Below are positions 26,929-36,569 of a stretch of 64,000 nt of DNA, one piece after another. Both the position numbers and the translations under genes were made by a program. The notes under the pieces were generated by a model. That model saw only the letters and a program-made list of their open reading frames with translations, was not told the DNA's origin and did not search any database. Source of the DNA: Bradyrhizobium sp. CCGUVB1N3 (lineage in GTDB: Bacteria > Pseudomonadota > Alphaproteobacteria > Rhizobiales > Xanthobacteraceae); contig NZ_JANADR010000001.1 of NCBI RefSeq assembly GCF_024199925.1, positions 7,381,501 through 7,445,500 of the forward strand. The letters run 5' to 3'. Positions within the stretch are counted from its first letter, which is position 1; the number at the start of each line of letters is the position of its first letter.

Positions 26929-27983
26929 TGGGACGCCCGCTTTCCGAACTGGCACATCGTCTCGCGCGTGAGGCCGAGGCGGTGTGCCGCTATTATCTCT
27001 CCAACGGCCGGCGCCAAGGCCGCTACTGGATGGTTGGTGATGCCCGCAACACGCCGGGACGCTCGATGTTCGTGCGACTGATAGCCTCCCCCAGGGGGCC
27101 CGCCGGCAAATGGACCGACGCTGCAACCGGTGAGCATGGCGACCTGCTCGATATCATCCGCGAAAGCTGCGGGCTTGTTGATTTCCGTGAGGTTGCCGGG
27201 GAGGCACGGCGTTTTCTCAACTTGCCTCGTTCGGCCCCAGCGCCATCCTCGAAGGTTGCGCACAATAAAGCACTGGCGGTTTCGCCCGAGGCGGCCGTGC
27301 GCCTCTTCGCCATGTCGCAGCTGGCAGCCGGAACTCTCGCCGAGACCTATTTGCGTGGCCGGGGCATTGCCCCTTTCTGCATCGATAGTGAGCTGCGCTT
27401 CCACCCGCACTGTTACTACCGATCCGATGAGGATACCGAAACAGAGATCTGGCCGGCATTGATCGCTCGCGTTACGGATCTAAATGGTCGGATGACTGGC
27501 GTGCATCGCACCTGGCTTGATCCTCACGGCTTCGATCGCGTGCGCCTCGGAAAAGCGCCAATCGACACGCCCCGACGTGCCATGGGGGATCTGCTCGGTA
27601 ACGCGGTCCGATTCGGTGCCGCCGATGAGGTGCTTACGGCGGGAGAGGGGATCGAGACGATGCTCTCGCTCCGCTGCGCGGCTCCGACGATGCCAATGGC
27701 TGCTGCGCTTTCTGCAAACCATCTTGCCGCCCTGCAGCTTCCGCTGGCGCTACGTCGCCTCTACATTGCACGCGATGCCGATGCCGCAGGCGATCTCGCG
27801 GTAGCGGCCCTGACGGAGCGCGCCATGCAGGCCGGTGTTGAGGCGATTGCCTTATCGCCGCGACTTTCAGACTTCAACGAGGACCTGCGAACGTTCGGCC
27901 TCGGCGCGCTGCGAGCGTCACTGCGCATCCAACTCGCGCCGCAGGATGTCGTTCGCTTCATGCGCCGGGGAACGGCCAGGTAA
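26925..27983 (+). CDS. Toprim-domain protein (primase-like, DUF7146 type)
   Basis: A 352-residue protein. The N-terminal ~140 residues include a zinc-ribbon-less primase-like region (CRYYLSNGRRQGRYWMVGD, KWTDAATGEHGDLLDIIRESCGL). The C-terminal part has a toprim domain with its acidic residues: the glutamate in LTAGEGIETML and the D-x-D in ARDADAAGD. Such proteins belong to rhizobial integrative elements and probably act in replication or transfer of the element. It overlaps the helicase relic by 4 bases (ATGA), showing they were one operon. Length and motifs look complete, unlike its neighbours. Confidence 0.85.
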   Translation: MMGRPLSELAHRLAREAEAVCRYYLSNGRRQGRYWMVGDARNTPGRSMFVRLIASPRGPAGKWTDAATGEHGDLLDIIRESCGLVDFREVAGEARRFLNLPRSAPAPSSKVAHNKALAVSPEAAVRLFAMSQLAAGTLAETYLRGRGIAPFCIDSELRFHPHCYYRSDEDTETEIWPALIARVTDLNGRMTGVHRTWLDPHGFDRVRLGKAPIDTPRRAMGDLLGNAVRFGAADEVLTAGEGIETMLSLRCAAPTMPMAAALSANHLAALQLPLALRRLYIARDADAAGDLAVAALTERAMQAGVEAIALSPRLSDFNEDLRTFGLGALRASLRIQLAPQDVVRFMRRGTAR

Positions 27984-28146
27984 CAGATGTTTGTTCTGCC
28001 GTCCTGACCGATCTGGTAAGGCCCATCCCCGACAGAGCCGCGCCGGCTTCAAAAAGGTGATCTCTGCGCCGCAGCCCAAAGCCCGTTCGCATCGTGGATT
28101 AGTCCAAGGCTGATAAAGCGGCACGCGCGGGAGTAAGTCGGTTCTG

Positions 28147-28404
28147 TTGCACAACCAAGGTCCAGCACTCATTCTTGAAGTGACCTTGCCTCAGCTGCTG
28201 CAAATTCTCTCGGAGTTGGCGAGGCGTACATCGGAACGGGTAGGGAATAGTGGAACTCGCGTCGTTGTTCCGGAATGGGAAGCTTTATTCTCGCTGGGCG
28301 GCAGATCGGACAGGGATCCGCCAATTGTCGGAAATCACTTGAACCGCACCTTACGTCAGGTTGTAGGCACGCTTGGAGACTTGCTCATGACCAACGACGC
28401 GTAG
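28147..28404 (+). CDS. Possible small protein upstream of the LuxR-type regulator
   Basis: An 85-residue frame with a TTG start and a helical, leucine-rich N-terminus (LPQLLQILSELARRTSERV). It ends 7 bases before the LuxR-type gene. No family recognised and the start is weak, so it could be a remnant. Confidence 0.35.
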   Translation: MHNQGPALILEVTLPQLLQILSELARRTSERVGNSGTRVVVPEWEALFSLGGRSDRDPPIVGNHLNRTLRQVVGTLGDLLMTNDA

Positions 28405-28411
28405 AGTTGAA

Positions 28412-29044
28412 ATGCTTGATTTGTGCGCAGGAAGAGCCGCGTTCCATCAGTCCTCCATGAACGCGGAGGAGTATTCGAGCATCATCAGCGTGCTCGACGT
28501 TATCAACTGTCCGGCCATTTGGATGGATCGCAACGGCTCGGTGCTGGCTGTGAGCGCCAAGGCTTCAAAGCTGTTTGACGGCGAGCTCTTCGTGCGGGGG
28601 CGACGTCTTTACGTCACCGATTACCAATCGCGCATGAAATTGGAGGAGTTGCTGAATCGGGTCCGTTTGGCGTCCTGCTCGCAAGAGATTTTCGCTTCGC
28701 AAGTCGTAATCCATCGTTCGGATCGTCGACCGATCATTATCGAAGCCGTCTGGCAAGACTGGACCTGCAAAAGCTCGACTTGTGACACCGGCGCTCTTCT
28801 TCTCCTGACGGACCTGAATGAGACGCCTGTCATTTCTCAAATTTCTCTTATGGAGATATTCGGCTTGACTCGCGTTCAAGCGCATCTTGCACGACTCCTC
28901 GTCATGGGAAAATCGCTCAAGGAAATCGCCCGCGAAATGAACATTTCCGCGGGAACAGCTCGCAATCACCTCAAAGCCGTTTTTGTGCGGACCGCGACCA
29001 AGCGACAGGGCGAGTTGATCTCGCTGTTGTCCCGCCTTCGATAG
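28412..29044 (+). CDS. LuxR-type transcriptional regulator with PAS-like sensor
   Basis: A 210-residue protein. The N-terminal ~130 residues resemble a PAS-type fold (CPAIWMDRNGSVLAVSAKASKLF...), the region in which such regulators sense a ligand. Residues 148-205 form a LuxR helix-turn-helix (LTRVQAHLARLLVMGKSLKEIAREMNIS, then ARNHLKAVFVRT). There is no receiver domain, so control is not by phosphorylation. It lies directly before the glycosyltransferase and rfbC on the same strand and may regulate the polysaccharide locus; that is inference. An alternative ATG lies at 28457. Confidence 0.75.
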   Translation: MLDLCAGRAAFHQSSMNAEEYSSIISVLDVINCPAIWMDRNGSVLAVSAKASKLFDGELFVRGRRLYVTDYQSRMKLEELLNRVRLASCSQEIFASQVVIHRSDRRPIIIEAVWQDWTCKSSTCDTGALLLLTDLNETPVISQISLMEIFGLTRVQAHLARLLVMGKSLKEIAREMNISAGTARNHLKAVFVRTATKRQGELISLLSRLR

Positions 29045-29089
29045 TGCTGCGAATAATGGTGTGAGCAGCTTGCATCTTGGGCCGCCTTT

Positions 29090-30061
29090 ATGAGAAATAG
29101 CCGACCGGATTTCGTTGTTGCAAGCGATCGCAACACGTACAGCCCACACGTAGCTATCCTGCTCGCTGTTAGGAATGGCGCACGTTTCCTGTGTGAACAA
29201 CTCCAATCATATGCGGAGCAGACCCACCTAAACTGGTCCGTCCATGTCTCGGATGACGGATCCAGCGATAGAACCCGCGATATCATTCAGGACTTCGCGG
29301 GCGGCGTGCCGCAGGAGGTGACCCTGCGCTGTGGCCCTCGCACAGGAGCTGCGGCCAACTTCTTAAGTCTGTTGCGCGATGGCAAAATTGAGGCGGATTA
29401 TTTCGCCTTCAGCGATCAGGATGACATTTGGTATGCCGAAAAGCTCGGCCGGGCGATCAACATGCTGCGCACTGTGCCGCGCGACCAGCCCGCACTCTAC
29501 TGTTCGCGAACTGAACTGATTGATGAAGCAGGGCGCCATCTTGGATACTCGACCGCATTTAAACGTCCTCCGAGCTTTCGAAACGCGCTCGTCCAAAGTG
29601 TCGGCGGGGGAAACACTATGGTGTTCAATCCGCTTGCCGGCGATCTGCTCCGGCATGTGCCCGATGAGATCGTTGTCGCCCATGACTGGATGACTTATCT
29701 TACGGTCTCTGCAGCAGGCGGGATGATCTTCTATGATCAGACCCCTTCGGTGAGATATCGTCAGCATCGGGACAACTTGGTTGGGTCAAATCTGGGCTTT
29801 CAAGCCGCCGTTCATCGCGCGAAGAAGATCCTTGCGGGTCAGTGGCGAGGCTGGAATTCCCTCAATGTCAGGGCACTGACGCACCACCTATCACACCGCA
29901 TGACAGAGGAGAACATGGGTGTTCTCGAGAGATTCGTTGAGATGCGCCTAGCGGAAAGCCTCCCGCGACGTTTGTGGAACTTGTGGCGGTCCGGAGTTTA
30001 CCGGCAGACGCCGCTCGCAAATCTCGCAATGCTGGCGGCTGTGATCGCGAACAAGATTTGA
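29090..30061 (+). CDS. Family 2 glycosyltransferase (rhamnosyltransferase-like)
   Basis: A 323-residue GT2 enzyme: nucleotide-sugar fold start HVAILLAVRNGARFLCEQLQSY, VSDDGSSDRT and the catalytic acidic box FSDQDDIW near residue 108. The C-terminal part (AHDWMTYLTVSAAGG) matches the type that adds L-rhamnose to O-polysaccharides; the substrate is inferred from the dTDP-rhamnose genes in the locus. It is cytoplasmic with no membrane segment. It follows the LuxR-type gene by 45 bases and precedes rfbC. Confidence 0.85.
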   Translation: MRNSRPDFVVASDRNTYSPHVAILLAVRNGARFLCEQLQSYAEQTHLNWSVHVSDDGSSDRTRDIIQDFAGGVPQEVTLRCGPRTGAAANFLSLLRDGKIEADYFAFSDQDDIWYAEKLGRAINMLRTVPRDQPALYCSRTELIDEAGRHLGYSTAFKRPPSFRNALVQSVGGGNTMVFNPLAGDLLRHVPDEIVVAHDWMTYLTVSAAGGMIFYDQTPSVRYRQHRDNLVGSNLGFQAAVHRAKKILAGQWRGWNSLNVRALTHHLSHRMTEENMGVLERFVEMRLAESLPRRLWNLWRSGVYRQTPLANLAMLAAVIANKI

Positions 30062-30240
30062 TGATCTGCTTCCGACGTGAGCTTAGGCGCTTGCAGCCAA
30101 ATGTTGTTCGGCCATCACCTCGAAGCCGCCTCCCTCGTATCTGATCGGCCTGCCTACTCGCCTTCGTTTGCTAATCGTAGCGCTCACACGCTCCATGGTG
30201 AAGACTGCGGTCGTATTCAATACCATCGAAAGGAAGTCAC

Positions 30241-30813
30241 ATGACGGTCGAGATCCAGTCTCTTGCCATCGCGGAGGTGAAGCTCATCCGGTCACCGAAA
30301 TTCGGCGATCATCGAGGCTTCTTTTCTGAGACCTGGAATAAGCGCGCCTTGCGGGAAGGTGGTCTTGATCTTGATTTCGTGCAGGATAACCACTCGTTCT
30401 CGGCTGCGACAGGCACCGTGCGAGGGCTACATTTTCAGATCCCACCGCGTGCGCAAGCAAAGCTTGTGCGTGTGGTACGCGGCGCCATCTTTGATGTTGC
30501 CGTCGATATACGCGACAACTCACCTACCTATGGTCAGCACGTGAATGCTATGATTTCGGCCGAGACAGGGAGCCAACTTCTGGTACCTGCAGGCTTCGCG
30601 CATGGCTTCATGACGCTCGAAGAGAATACGGAGGTCCTTTACAAGGTCACCGATTATTACGCTCCAGACTGCGATAGGGGCATTCTTTGGAGCGATCCCG
30701 ACCTCGGGATCGAGTGGCCGCTACGCCGTGCGCGTGCAGTTCTTTCGGACAAGGACAGCCGGTATCCGCGCCTTAGGGACTTGACAAATGTAAGCTCCGA
30801 AGCGCGGGTTTGA
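30241..30813 (+). CDS. rfbC: dTDP-4-dehydrorhamnose 3,5-epimerase
   Basis: A 190-residue cupin enzyme making dTDP-4-keto-L-rhamnose. Family motifs are all present: KFGDHRGFFSETWN, the substrate-binding QDNHSFS and RGLHFQIPP with the catalytic histidine, RGAIFDVAVDIR and the second half PAGFAHGFMTLEENTEVLYKVTDYY. AAAGGAAG precedes the ATG. It is separated from rfbB, rfbD and rfbA, which lie 6-9 kb away on the other strand, so the rhamnose pathway is split in two transcription units here. Confidence 0.93.
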   Translation: MTVEIQSLAIAEVKLIRSPKFGDHRGFFSETWNKRALREGGLDLDFVQDNHSFSAATGTVRGLHFQIPPRAQAKLVRVVRGAIFDVAVDIRDNSPTYGQHVNAMISAETGSQLLVPAGFAHGFMTLEENTEVLYKVTDYYAPDCDRGILWSDPDLGIEWPLRRARAVLSDKDSRYPRLRDLTNVSSEARV

Positions 30814-31464
30814 CATCAGCCCACCAGCCTTCGCTTTGGAACAACCAGCCAGGTACCTGCAGCGACAGCACAGTGCCTGGTCTGGTGTTGATTGGCCGTC
30901 GATCACCCCCTAGCATGGCGCATGTATGCTCGTGGCGTGAGCGTCATCTCAAATCCTAGCGAAGAGAGCACCTCTCAGCCTGACCGCTTGACTTCCGAGC
31001 CTACCGTGACCGGTCCCCGAGCACGTAGCCGCTACGATCTATCGGTACATCGACGCGACCAATTGAGCCCGGTCGCGGCATCTTCCAGGAACCGGCGTGT
31101 TGCGCGGGGCAACCGCCGATACATGTTAGTTCTAACCGACCAGGATGCATACAGTTTGGCGGGTTTGGCAGCGCCCAGCGGGCGACAGGCTGTCGACCGT
31201 CAGGGCAGCGACTTTCGGCGTTACGGCTGAGGCCATTCCTTATAGTCCAGCCAAAGATGATTGCTGAACCTTGCAGCAGAAGGCCTATCCCCGAGAGCGA
31301 CCAAAAATTGCTCATGTCTTGGATGGAGTGACGCGGTTATTTGCCCTGCTCGTTCAGATGTGTGGGACCCGCGCAATAGAGTGCCCCCCGTTTCATGAGA
31401 TCATCAACCGTTGCGATCTGCTCAGAGACTGTCTTCGCTGCTTCGTGGATCACCGCGCCTGCCT
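30814..31464. other. Intergenic region between convergent units
   Basis: Frames are open at 30892-31230 (+) and 31001-31315 (-) without a recognisable motif or ribosome binding site. The minus frame begins with a hydrophobic stretch (SLSGIGLLLQGSAIIFGWTI) and could be a membrane-protein relic. Confidence 0.4.
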
Positions 31465-32472
31465 TCACGACGCACGAGCCCGGATCAGTCCTGTCAGACA
31501 GTGCCTGATACCGACACCTACATAGCCGATTATCGGATCGCGCAGCAAAGTGCCCATCGAACGAAACATCAAAGCATGTCGCTTCCTCAAGTGCGGCAGG
31601 ATCGCTCCGATGTCGGTAAGGACACGGTTGATTGCCTCGCGGTCACCGCGGCGAACAGCCGTTACGTATTCGCCGTGCAGGTTTGCGTAGAACCGCGGCG
31701 CGATCAGGTCACGGACGAAATACCGATTCTGACGAGGATTGTCGGGAAAGGTCGTCGCAAGCTTGTATGCGTAGATCATACGGGACTTCGCCATGCGCGG
31801 GCTATACGATGTCGAGCCTGGATAGATACGCCATTTCGAAAGAGGTTCGTCAAGATAGACGTGATCGTATCCGGCGCGAAACAGCCGTAGAAACAGGTCA
31901 TCGTCCTCATAACCGGATAGCCTTTCGTCGAATCCACCGACGGCCTCGAATGCTCGGCGCGAGATGAGTGAGGCTGATGGCAGGATGAACATGTCCCTGG
32001 CCAGACAGTCGATAATGCTTTGTTTCGGGTGTTGAGCGGGCACCCCATCCAAATAGCGCTTTGTGACCATTCCGCCGCTTTCATCGATTTCATCAAGGTT
32101 GCTGTAGACCCAGCCAAGCGGAATTCCGCGCTTCTTTTGGAATGGCTTGGACAGCCTCTCGAGGTGATGAGGATGCCAGACATCATCCTGATCAAGCAGG
32201 GCAATCAGACGACTTTTGGAGTGGGAGACGCCGAAATTTCGAGCAGACGATTGACCGCCGTTCGGCTTGCGAAGCAGCCTGATCTTCGGATGTACCATCG
32301 CCAGGCTCGCGACGATGGCCGCTCCATTATCGGTTGAGCCGTCGTCCACAACCAGAACCTCGCTTGGGGGAAGGGTCTGAGCCAGCACGCTCGCGACAGA
32401 TTCTTTGATGAACGTGGCGCCATTGTACATCGGAATAATAGCCACGATCGAGAGATCATCGGACGCGCCCAT
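31465..32472 (-). CDS. Family 2 glycosyltransferase
   Basis: A 335-residue GT2 enzyme with LSIVAIIPMYNGATFIKESVASVL at the start, VVDDGSTDNG and LLDQDDVWHP as the acidic site, and a conserved acceptor-side region (GGFDERLSGYEDDDLFLRLFRAGY). It is probably cytoplasmic and builds the repeat unit or primes it. It lies 392 bases downstream of the ABC transporter operon on the same strand. Its donor sugar is not evident. Confidence 0.85.
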   Translation of the reverse strand: MGASDDLSIVAIIPMYNGATFIKESVASVLAQTLPPSEVLVVDDGSTDNGAAIVASLAMVHPKIRLLRKPNGGQSSARNFGVSHSKSRLIALLDQDDVWHPHHLERLSKPFQKKRGIPLGWVYSNLDEIDESGGMVTKRYLDGVPAQHPKQSIIDCLARDMFILPSASLISRRAFEAVGGFDERLSGYEDDDLFLRLFRAGYDHVYLDEPLSKWRIYPGSTSYSPRMAKSRMIYAYKLATTFPDNPRQNRYFVRDLIAPRFYANLHGEYVTAVRRGDREAINRVLTDIGAILPHLRKRHALMFRSMGTLLRDPIIGYVGVGIRHCLTGLIRARAS

Positions 32473-32864
32473 GGGAACTCCTAGTTGTCAACCTGCAGTG
32501 AAGGGGATCTAATCTAACCTTGAATCTATCGCAATCCGGGTGCCGAACAAGTTGGCGACAGCGCTGTGCGGAAGTTGTATCGCCGATACAGATCGGCGCT
32601 CCCTCAACGACCAAGACACGTAGTCGTCCGACATACGCAAGCAGACCACCCCGACCGCGCCATCTGGGCGCTGGTGCATCCTGCGCCGCGCATTGTCGAT
32701 CTCTCCTACGGCGATGTGCTGATCGCTGACGTGCATCAAAACGATCCGGTGTCGGATGTCGTCGCGCTCGCGCAGCTGGCGCCTCATCCCCAACGCATCT
32801 GCGTCGACAATCCGGCCCACGCGGGGCGAGGGAAGAGCGCGTCCCGAACAGACGCTAGCAAGTA
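32473..32864. other. Stretch between wzt-like and glycosyltransferase genes
   Basis: A plus-strand frame near 32640-32830 reads like coding sequence (HPDRAIWALVHPAPRIVDLSYGD-type composition) but has no start and belongs to no family I know. It may be the relic of an unrelated gene. Confidence 0.35.
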
Positions 32865-33647
32865 TCAAGTACCACGGGCACAGATCTCCGCGTATGCTTG
32901 TAGGACAGCCTCAATTTCACCAAACATCTGGATTTGACCGCGCTCCATCCAAATGGCTTTCGTGCACCACTGCCGACAAATTTCGAAGCTATGAGAAGCA
33001 AGCACCAGGATGCTGGCTCGTTCGACGAAGGAAGCTACACGGTGCTGCGCTTTGGCAAGAAAAGCTGCATCGCCAGCCATGATCCACTCATCCATCAATA
33101 GGATTTCCGGCGAGAAACAGGTTGCCACGGCGAACGTCAATCGCGTCATCATACCCGATGAATAGGTGCGTACCGGGATGCTCAGATAGTCACCGAGCCC
33201 GGTAAAATCGCCAATGTCCGCCATGTGCGATTCTATCTGGCTCGAGCTTAGCCCAAGCAGCATGCCCCGCAGCCGGATATTGTCATATCCGCTCAAGTCA
33301 GCATCGATTCCCAAGGCGATATCAAACAGAGGTGAAATTCGGCCACGGGACGTCACGTTCCCGCTTGTCGGTTGGTAGACTCCGGCCATTGCTCGAAGCA
33401 AGGTTGTCTTACCGGCCCCGTTAGTTCCGATGAGAGCGATGCGATCACCGGCGGTCAACTGGAAAGACACGTTTCTGAGCGCCTCAACGACGATCCGATG
33501 GCTGGCATCTGTTGCAAGCTGGCCGCCTGTGCCACGAAACAACAGATGCTTCTTGAGTGAGCGCGAACCTGTTTGGTAGATCGGAAAGGAAACGCTTACA
33601 TCGTCAAACGCAAGCAGAGGCGTCCGGTCAGAGGCTGATGTAACCAT
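32865..33647 (-). CDS. ABC transporter ATP-binding protein for polysaccharide export (Wzt type)
   Basis: A 260-residue ATPase from the ATG at 33647. Walker A is GTNGAGKTTLLRAMAGV, the signature YSSGMMTRLTFAVA and Walker B EILLMDEWIM, with the switch histidine in LASHS. The start is chosen because it begins 3 bases after the permease stop; the open frame continues upstream inside the permease gene. It lacks the C-terminal carbohydrate-binding domain of large Wzt proteins, so export should not depend on a modified chain end. It energises the transporter with the 33650 gene. Confidence 0.9.
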   Translation of the reverse strand: MVTSASDRTPLLAFDDVSVSFPIYQTGSRSLKKHLLFRGTGGQLATDASHRIVVEALRNVSFQLTAGDRIALIGTNGAGKTTLLRAMAGVYQPTSGNVTSRGRISPLFDIALGIDADLSGYDNIRLRGMLLGLSSSQIESHMADIGDFTGLGDYLSIPVRTYSSGMMTRLTFAVATCFSPEILLMDEWIMAGDAAFLAKAQHRVASFVERASILVLASHSFEICRQWCTKAIWMERGQIQMFGEIEAVLQAYAEICARGT

Positions 33648-33649
33648 CT

Positions 33650-34495
33650 TTAAATCCAATACGCGATTCGGCCGCGGAAGCGCGAAAGCAGATAGACTGA
33701 TACGCTGATGTTGAGGATGGTGATCAATACGACTGCACAGTAGTTTTCCGTTGAAGGCATCTCTCCCAGGAGCGGCGCGCGCGCCACCTGCAGCAGATGA
33801 AAGAACGGATTGAATCGGGTGATAAAGGCGTGTCCCCTCAGTGCGTCCGGCCGCCAAAAGATCGGTGTGAGAAAGAACAGAATTTGGACGAGCGAATTGA
33901 TGACTTGCGGAATGTCGCGAAATCTCGCGGAGACCATTCCAATTGTCAGGCTTGCAAAGATCCCATTCACGACAATGGCCAAGAGGCCAACGATCGCTAA
34001 AAGCGCAACCGATCCGGGCCAAATTCCGAAATAAATAACAACGCCCAAATATACGATGAAATTGTGTGCAAAAATGATCAGCTTGGTCCAGTTGAAACGA
34101 AAAACATAGACCGAGAAAGGCAGGCTAATTTGCTTGATGTAGCACTCAGAGCCGGTGAACAGCGTCCCGCTCTCAGTCAAATAACTCGCCATCAACGTCC
34201 AGACCAACATGCCGGAACAGAAAAACGGAATAAATCGGTCGACTTCCTGCTGAAAGAGCTCCGCATATACCACGCCCAAAGCGATGACCATGACGCCCAT
34301 GCTGGCGGTCAACCAAAACGGGCCCAGAACGGAGCGCCGATACCGCTGGACGATCTCGTTCCAGCCCAAGGACCCCCAGAGCCTCCAATGGGTCAGACCA
34401 TCCAGGAAATCCAAGCGGGCACTCTTGAAGCCTCGCGCGGTAGTCGTTGCCGGGAGGCGGACGTGCTGACTTCGATCAACAGACAATGGATGCAT
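33650..34495 (-). CDS. ABC-2 type polysaccharide export permease (Wzm type)
   Basis: A 281-residue membrane protein with about six hydrophobic segments (for example LTASMGVMVIALGVVYAELF, FIVYLGVVIYFGIW, LLAIVVNGIFASLTIGMVSARFRDI). Features of the O-antigen exporter family are visible: the conserved N-terminal amphipathic part (WNEIVQRYRRSVLGPFW) and RFRDIPQVINSLVQILFFLTPIFW. With the ATPase it should move a lipid-linked polysaccharide across the inner membrane. It is preceded by a two-domain glycosyltransferase and followed by the ATPase, all one unit. Confidence 0.9.
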   Translation of the reverse strand: MHPLSVDRSQHVRLPATTTARGFKSARLDFLDGLTHWRLWGSLGWNEIVQRYRRSVLGPFWLTASMGVMVIALGVVYAELFQQEVDRFIPFFCSGMLVWTLMASYLTESGTLFTGSECYIKQISLPFSVYVFRFNWTKLIIFAHNFIVYLGVVIYFGIWPGSVALLAIVGLLAIVVNGIFASLTIGMVSARFRDIPQVINSLVQILFFLTPIFWRPDALRGHAFITRFNPFFHLLQVARAPLLGEMPSTENYCAVVLITILNISVSVYLLSRFRGRIAYWI

Positions 34496-34571
34496 CGGCT
34501 TGCTCGGTTACTTCGCGGCGTGCTGAGTTTGTCTCAAGTTTGCAAAGACTTGAGGTCTGAAGCCGGTTGCA

Positions 34572-36530
34572 TCAATCATGCAGTCGGTCCGCGGCGGTGG
34601 ATCCGGATGCGATGCGCGCTTGAACTGGGGTCTCTTTGCTGAAGGGCTGCCCAATCACCGAATGATCACGCGCCGCTAGTTGATCTTGCCACGGCTTCCG
34701 GCGTCGCGGAGGAAACGCGAGTTCAAAGGATGTTGTCGCGTCATTGACGAGATTGTCGTTGTGAAAGGGATCGCGCGACAGCTCCAAGCTCCATGTTTTG
34801 AGCATATGGGCGGCCTCGGCTCGCACATCTTTCGAATTGTCTATGTGCGCGTCGGAGTTTTCGCGCCCGGATTGATGATGATAGAGCTCCGCATGCGGGG
34901 TCCAGATGTTCCGGTACCCGCAGCGTCTGACCTTCAGACAGAGGTCAACGTCATTGAACGTAACGGGCAGGTTGATGTCATCCAGTCCGCCGACCTGTTC
35001 GTACACCGATCTTCGTACAAGAAGACAGGCTCCAGCTACGGCGGAGACTTCGGAAACCAGCGCGTTCCGACCGAAATACCCGGCCGCATTTCGGCGCAAT
35101 CGATCATTGAACGGATTGGCAATACCGGGCAAGGCGAGCGCCAACCCGCCATGTCGAACACGACCATCCGAATGGACCAGCTTGGCCCCAACTGCACCCA
35201 CATCGTCTCGAACGGCCCATGAGACCATTTCGGAAAGCCAACCCGGATTGATGACCTCGATATCATCACTCAACAAACCGAGTATTGCTCCGTTTGCCTG
35301 ACGGGCCGCCATATTGACCATTGCAGAATAGTTGAACGCCCCCCTGTAGGTGAGGGTACGAACGTGGGGATCGCCGCTGAGCTTTTGAAGCAGCGATTGG
35401 CGTTCCGTGGATCGGCTTTCGTGTTCGACCACAAGAAGCTCGACGTTGGGATAGTCGGTCTGCTCAAGGACATCTCTTGCGCGAGCGGCAGGCAAGCCTG
35501 TTCCGACGAGCATTGGGACGATGAGTGTGACGGTCGGCGCAGTTGTTGGAGGCTTTCGGCGAACACGCACCCAACGCGGCAAAACGGGGTGTGATTCCGC
35601 GACGGCGTTCTCACGACCTCTCTGCAGGTGCTCGTCGATGGCCCGTCGAGCCGCTTGAGCGCACCGCGCGGGTGTTGCTTCGGAGAACGACCTCGCTCCA
35701 AAATCGCGACGCCAGTGATAAAGCACAGTTGGAATGTGGTGAATTCGATCAGGGGAGCTGGATTCAACACATCGCAGTGCGAGATCGTAGTCCTGACTAC
35801 CTTCAAAGCCCAATCGAAATCCGCCAACACTCTCCAGGAGAGAGCGCCGATAGACTCCCAAATGACTAATGAGGTTGTGGCCCAAGAACAGTTCTTTGTT
35901 CCAGTCCGTCTTAAAATAGGGTGTTTGACGGCGACCTCGCCGATCGATCTGATCTTCATCGCTGTATATGATGTCGAGATCGGAGCGGTCATTGAGCGCC
36001 ACGACAACTTCATAGAGGGCGTGGGAAGCCAGGACGTCGTCGTGATCCATCAAGGCGACAAACTCGCCTTGAACGAGCGATAGCGCAGAATTGGAGGCGG
36101 CCGAGATGTTGCCGTTAACGGCTCGCCTGACCAGCTTGATTCGAGGATCTCTCGTCGACTCTTCCAACAAGGCTCGTACATGCCGATCTGGCGATGCATC
36201 GTCGGCAATGCACAGCTCCCAGTTAGGGTACAATTGCTCGCGAACGCTTTCAATTGCCGCACGGAGAGCCCAGGTCGGTGGGTTATAAACCGGCATAACG
36301 ACGGACAATAGCGGCTTGTGTCGTAAGAGCTCTACATGGCGACGGATTGCGTCAACATCTGACGGGGTTAGCGTGTCATATTGTTGAACCCACTTCTGGT
36401 ATTGTCGCGTTTGCTGTTGGTTCGTAGTCTTGAATAGACGTTTGAGCGGCGAGCGCATCCAGTTCGGCAAGCGCTGCGCGCGCGACCTCAAATAGTCGAG
36501 GTGCTCATTTGAAGCGAGTTTGTGGAACAC
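34572..36530 (-). CDS. Two-domain family 2 glycosyltransferase
   Basis: A 652-residue protein containing two GT2 domains: the first at about 70-300 (PLLSVVMPVYNPPTWALRAA, ADDASPD, ALMDHDDVLA) and the second at about 335-590 (TVTLIVPMLVGTGLPAARAR, GLLSDDIEVINPGW, VTFNDVDLCLKVRRCGY). Both have acidic sites, so it could add two different linkages, as polymerising enzymes of ABC-exported O-polysaccharides do. It lies 39 bases downstream of rfbA. The donors are probably dTDP-rhamnose or another nucleotide sugar; this is not proven by sequence. Confidence 0.85.
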   Translation of the reverse strand: MFHKLASNEHLDYLRSRAQRLPNWMRSPLKRLFKTTNQQQTRQYQKWVQQYDTLTPSDVDAIRRHVELLRHKPLLSVVMPVYNPPTWALRAAIESVREQLYPNWELCIADDASPDRHVRALLEESTRDPRIKLVRRAVNGNISAASNSALSLVQGEFVALMDHDDVLASHALYEVVVALNDRSDLDIIYSDEDQIDRRGRRQTPYFKTDWNKELFLGHNLISHLGVYRRSLLESVGGFRLGFEGSQDYDLALRCVESSSPDRIHHIPTVLYHWRRDFGARSFSEATPARCAQAARRAIDEHLQRGRENAVAESHPVLPRWVRVRRKPPTTAPTVTLIVPMLVGTGLPAARARDVLEQTDYPNVELLVVEHESRSTERQSLLQKLSGDPHVRTLTYRGAFNYSAMVNMAARQANGAILGLLSDDIEVINPGWLSEMVSWAVRDDVGAVGAKLVHSDGRVRHGGLALALPGIANPFNDRLRRNAAGYFGRNALVSEVSAVAGACLLVRRSVYEQVGGLDDINLPVTFNDVDLCLKVRRCGYRNIWTPHAELYHHQSGRENSDAHIDNSKDVRAEAAHMLKTWSLELSRDPFHNDNLVNDATTSFELAFPPRRRKPWQDQLAARDHSVIGQPFSKETPVQARIASGSTAADRLHD

Positions 36531-36569
36531 TTTCTTGCAGTCTCTCTATGCTGACCCAATGTTCCAATG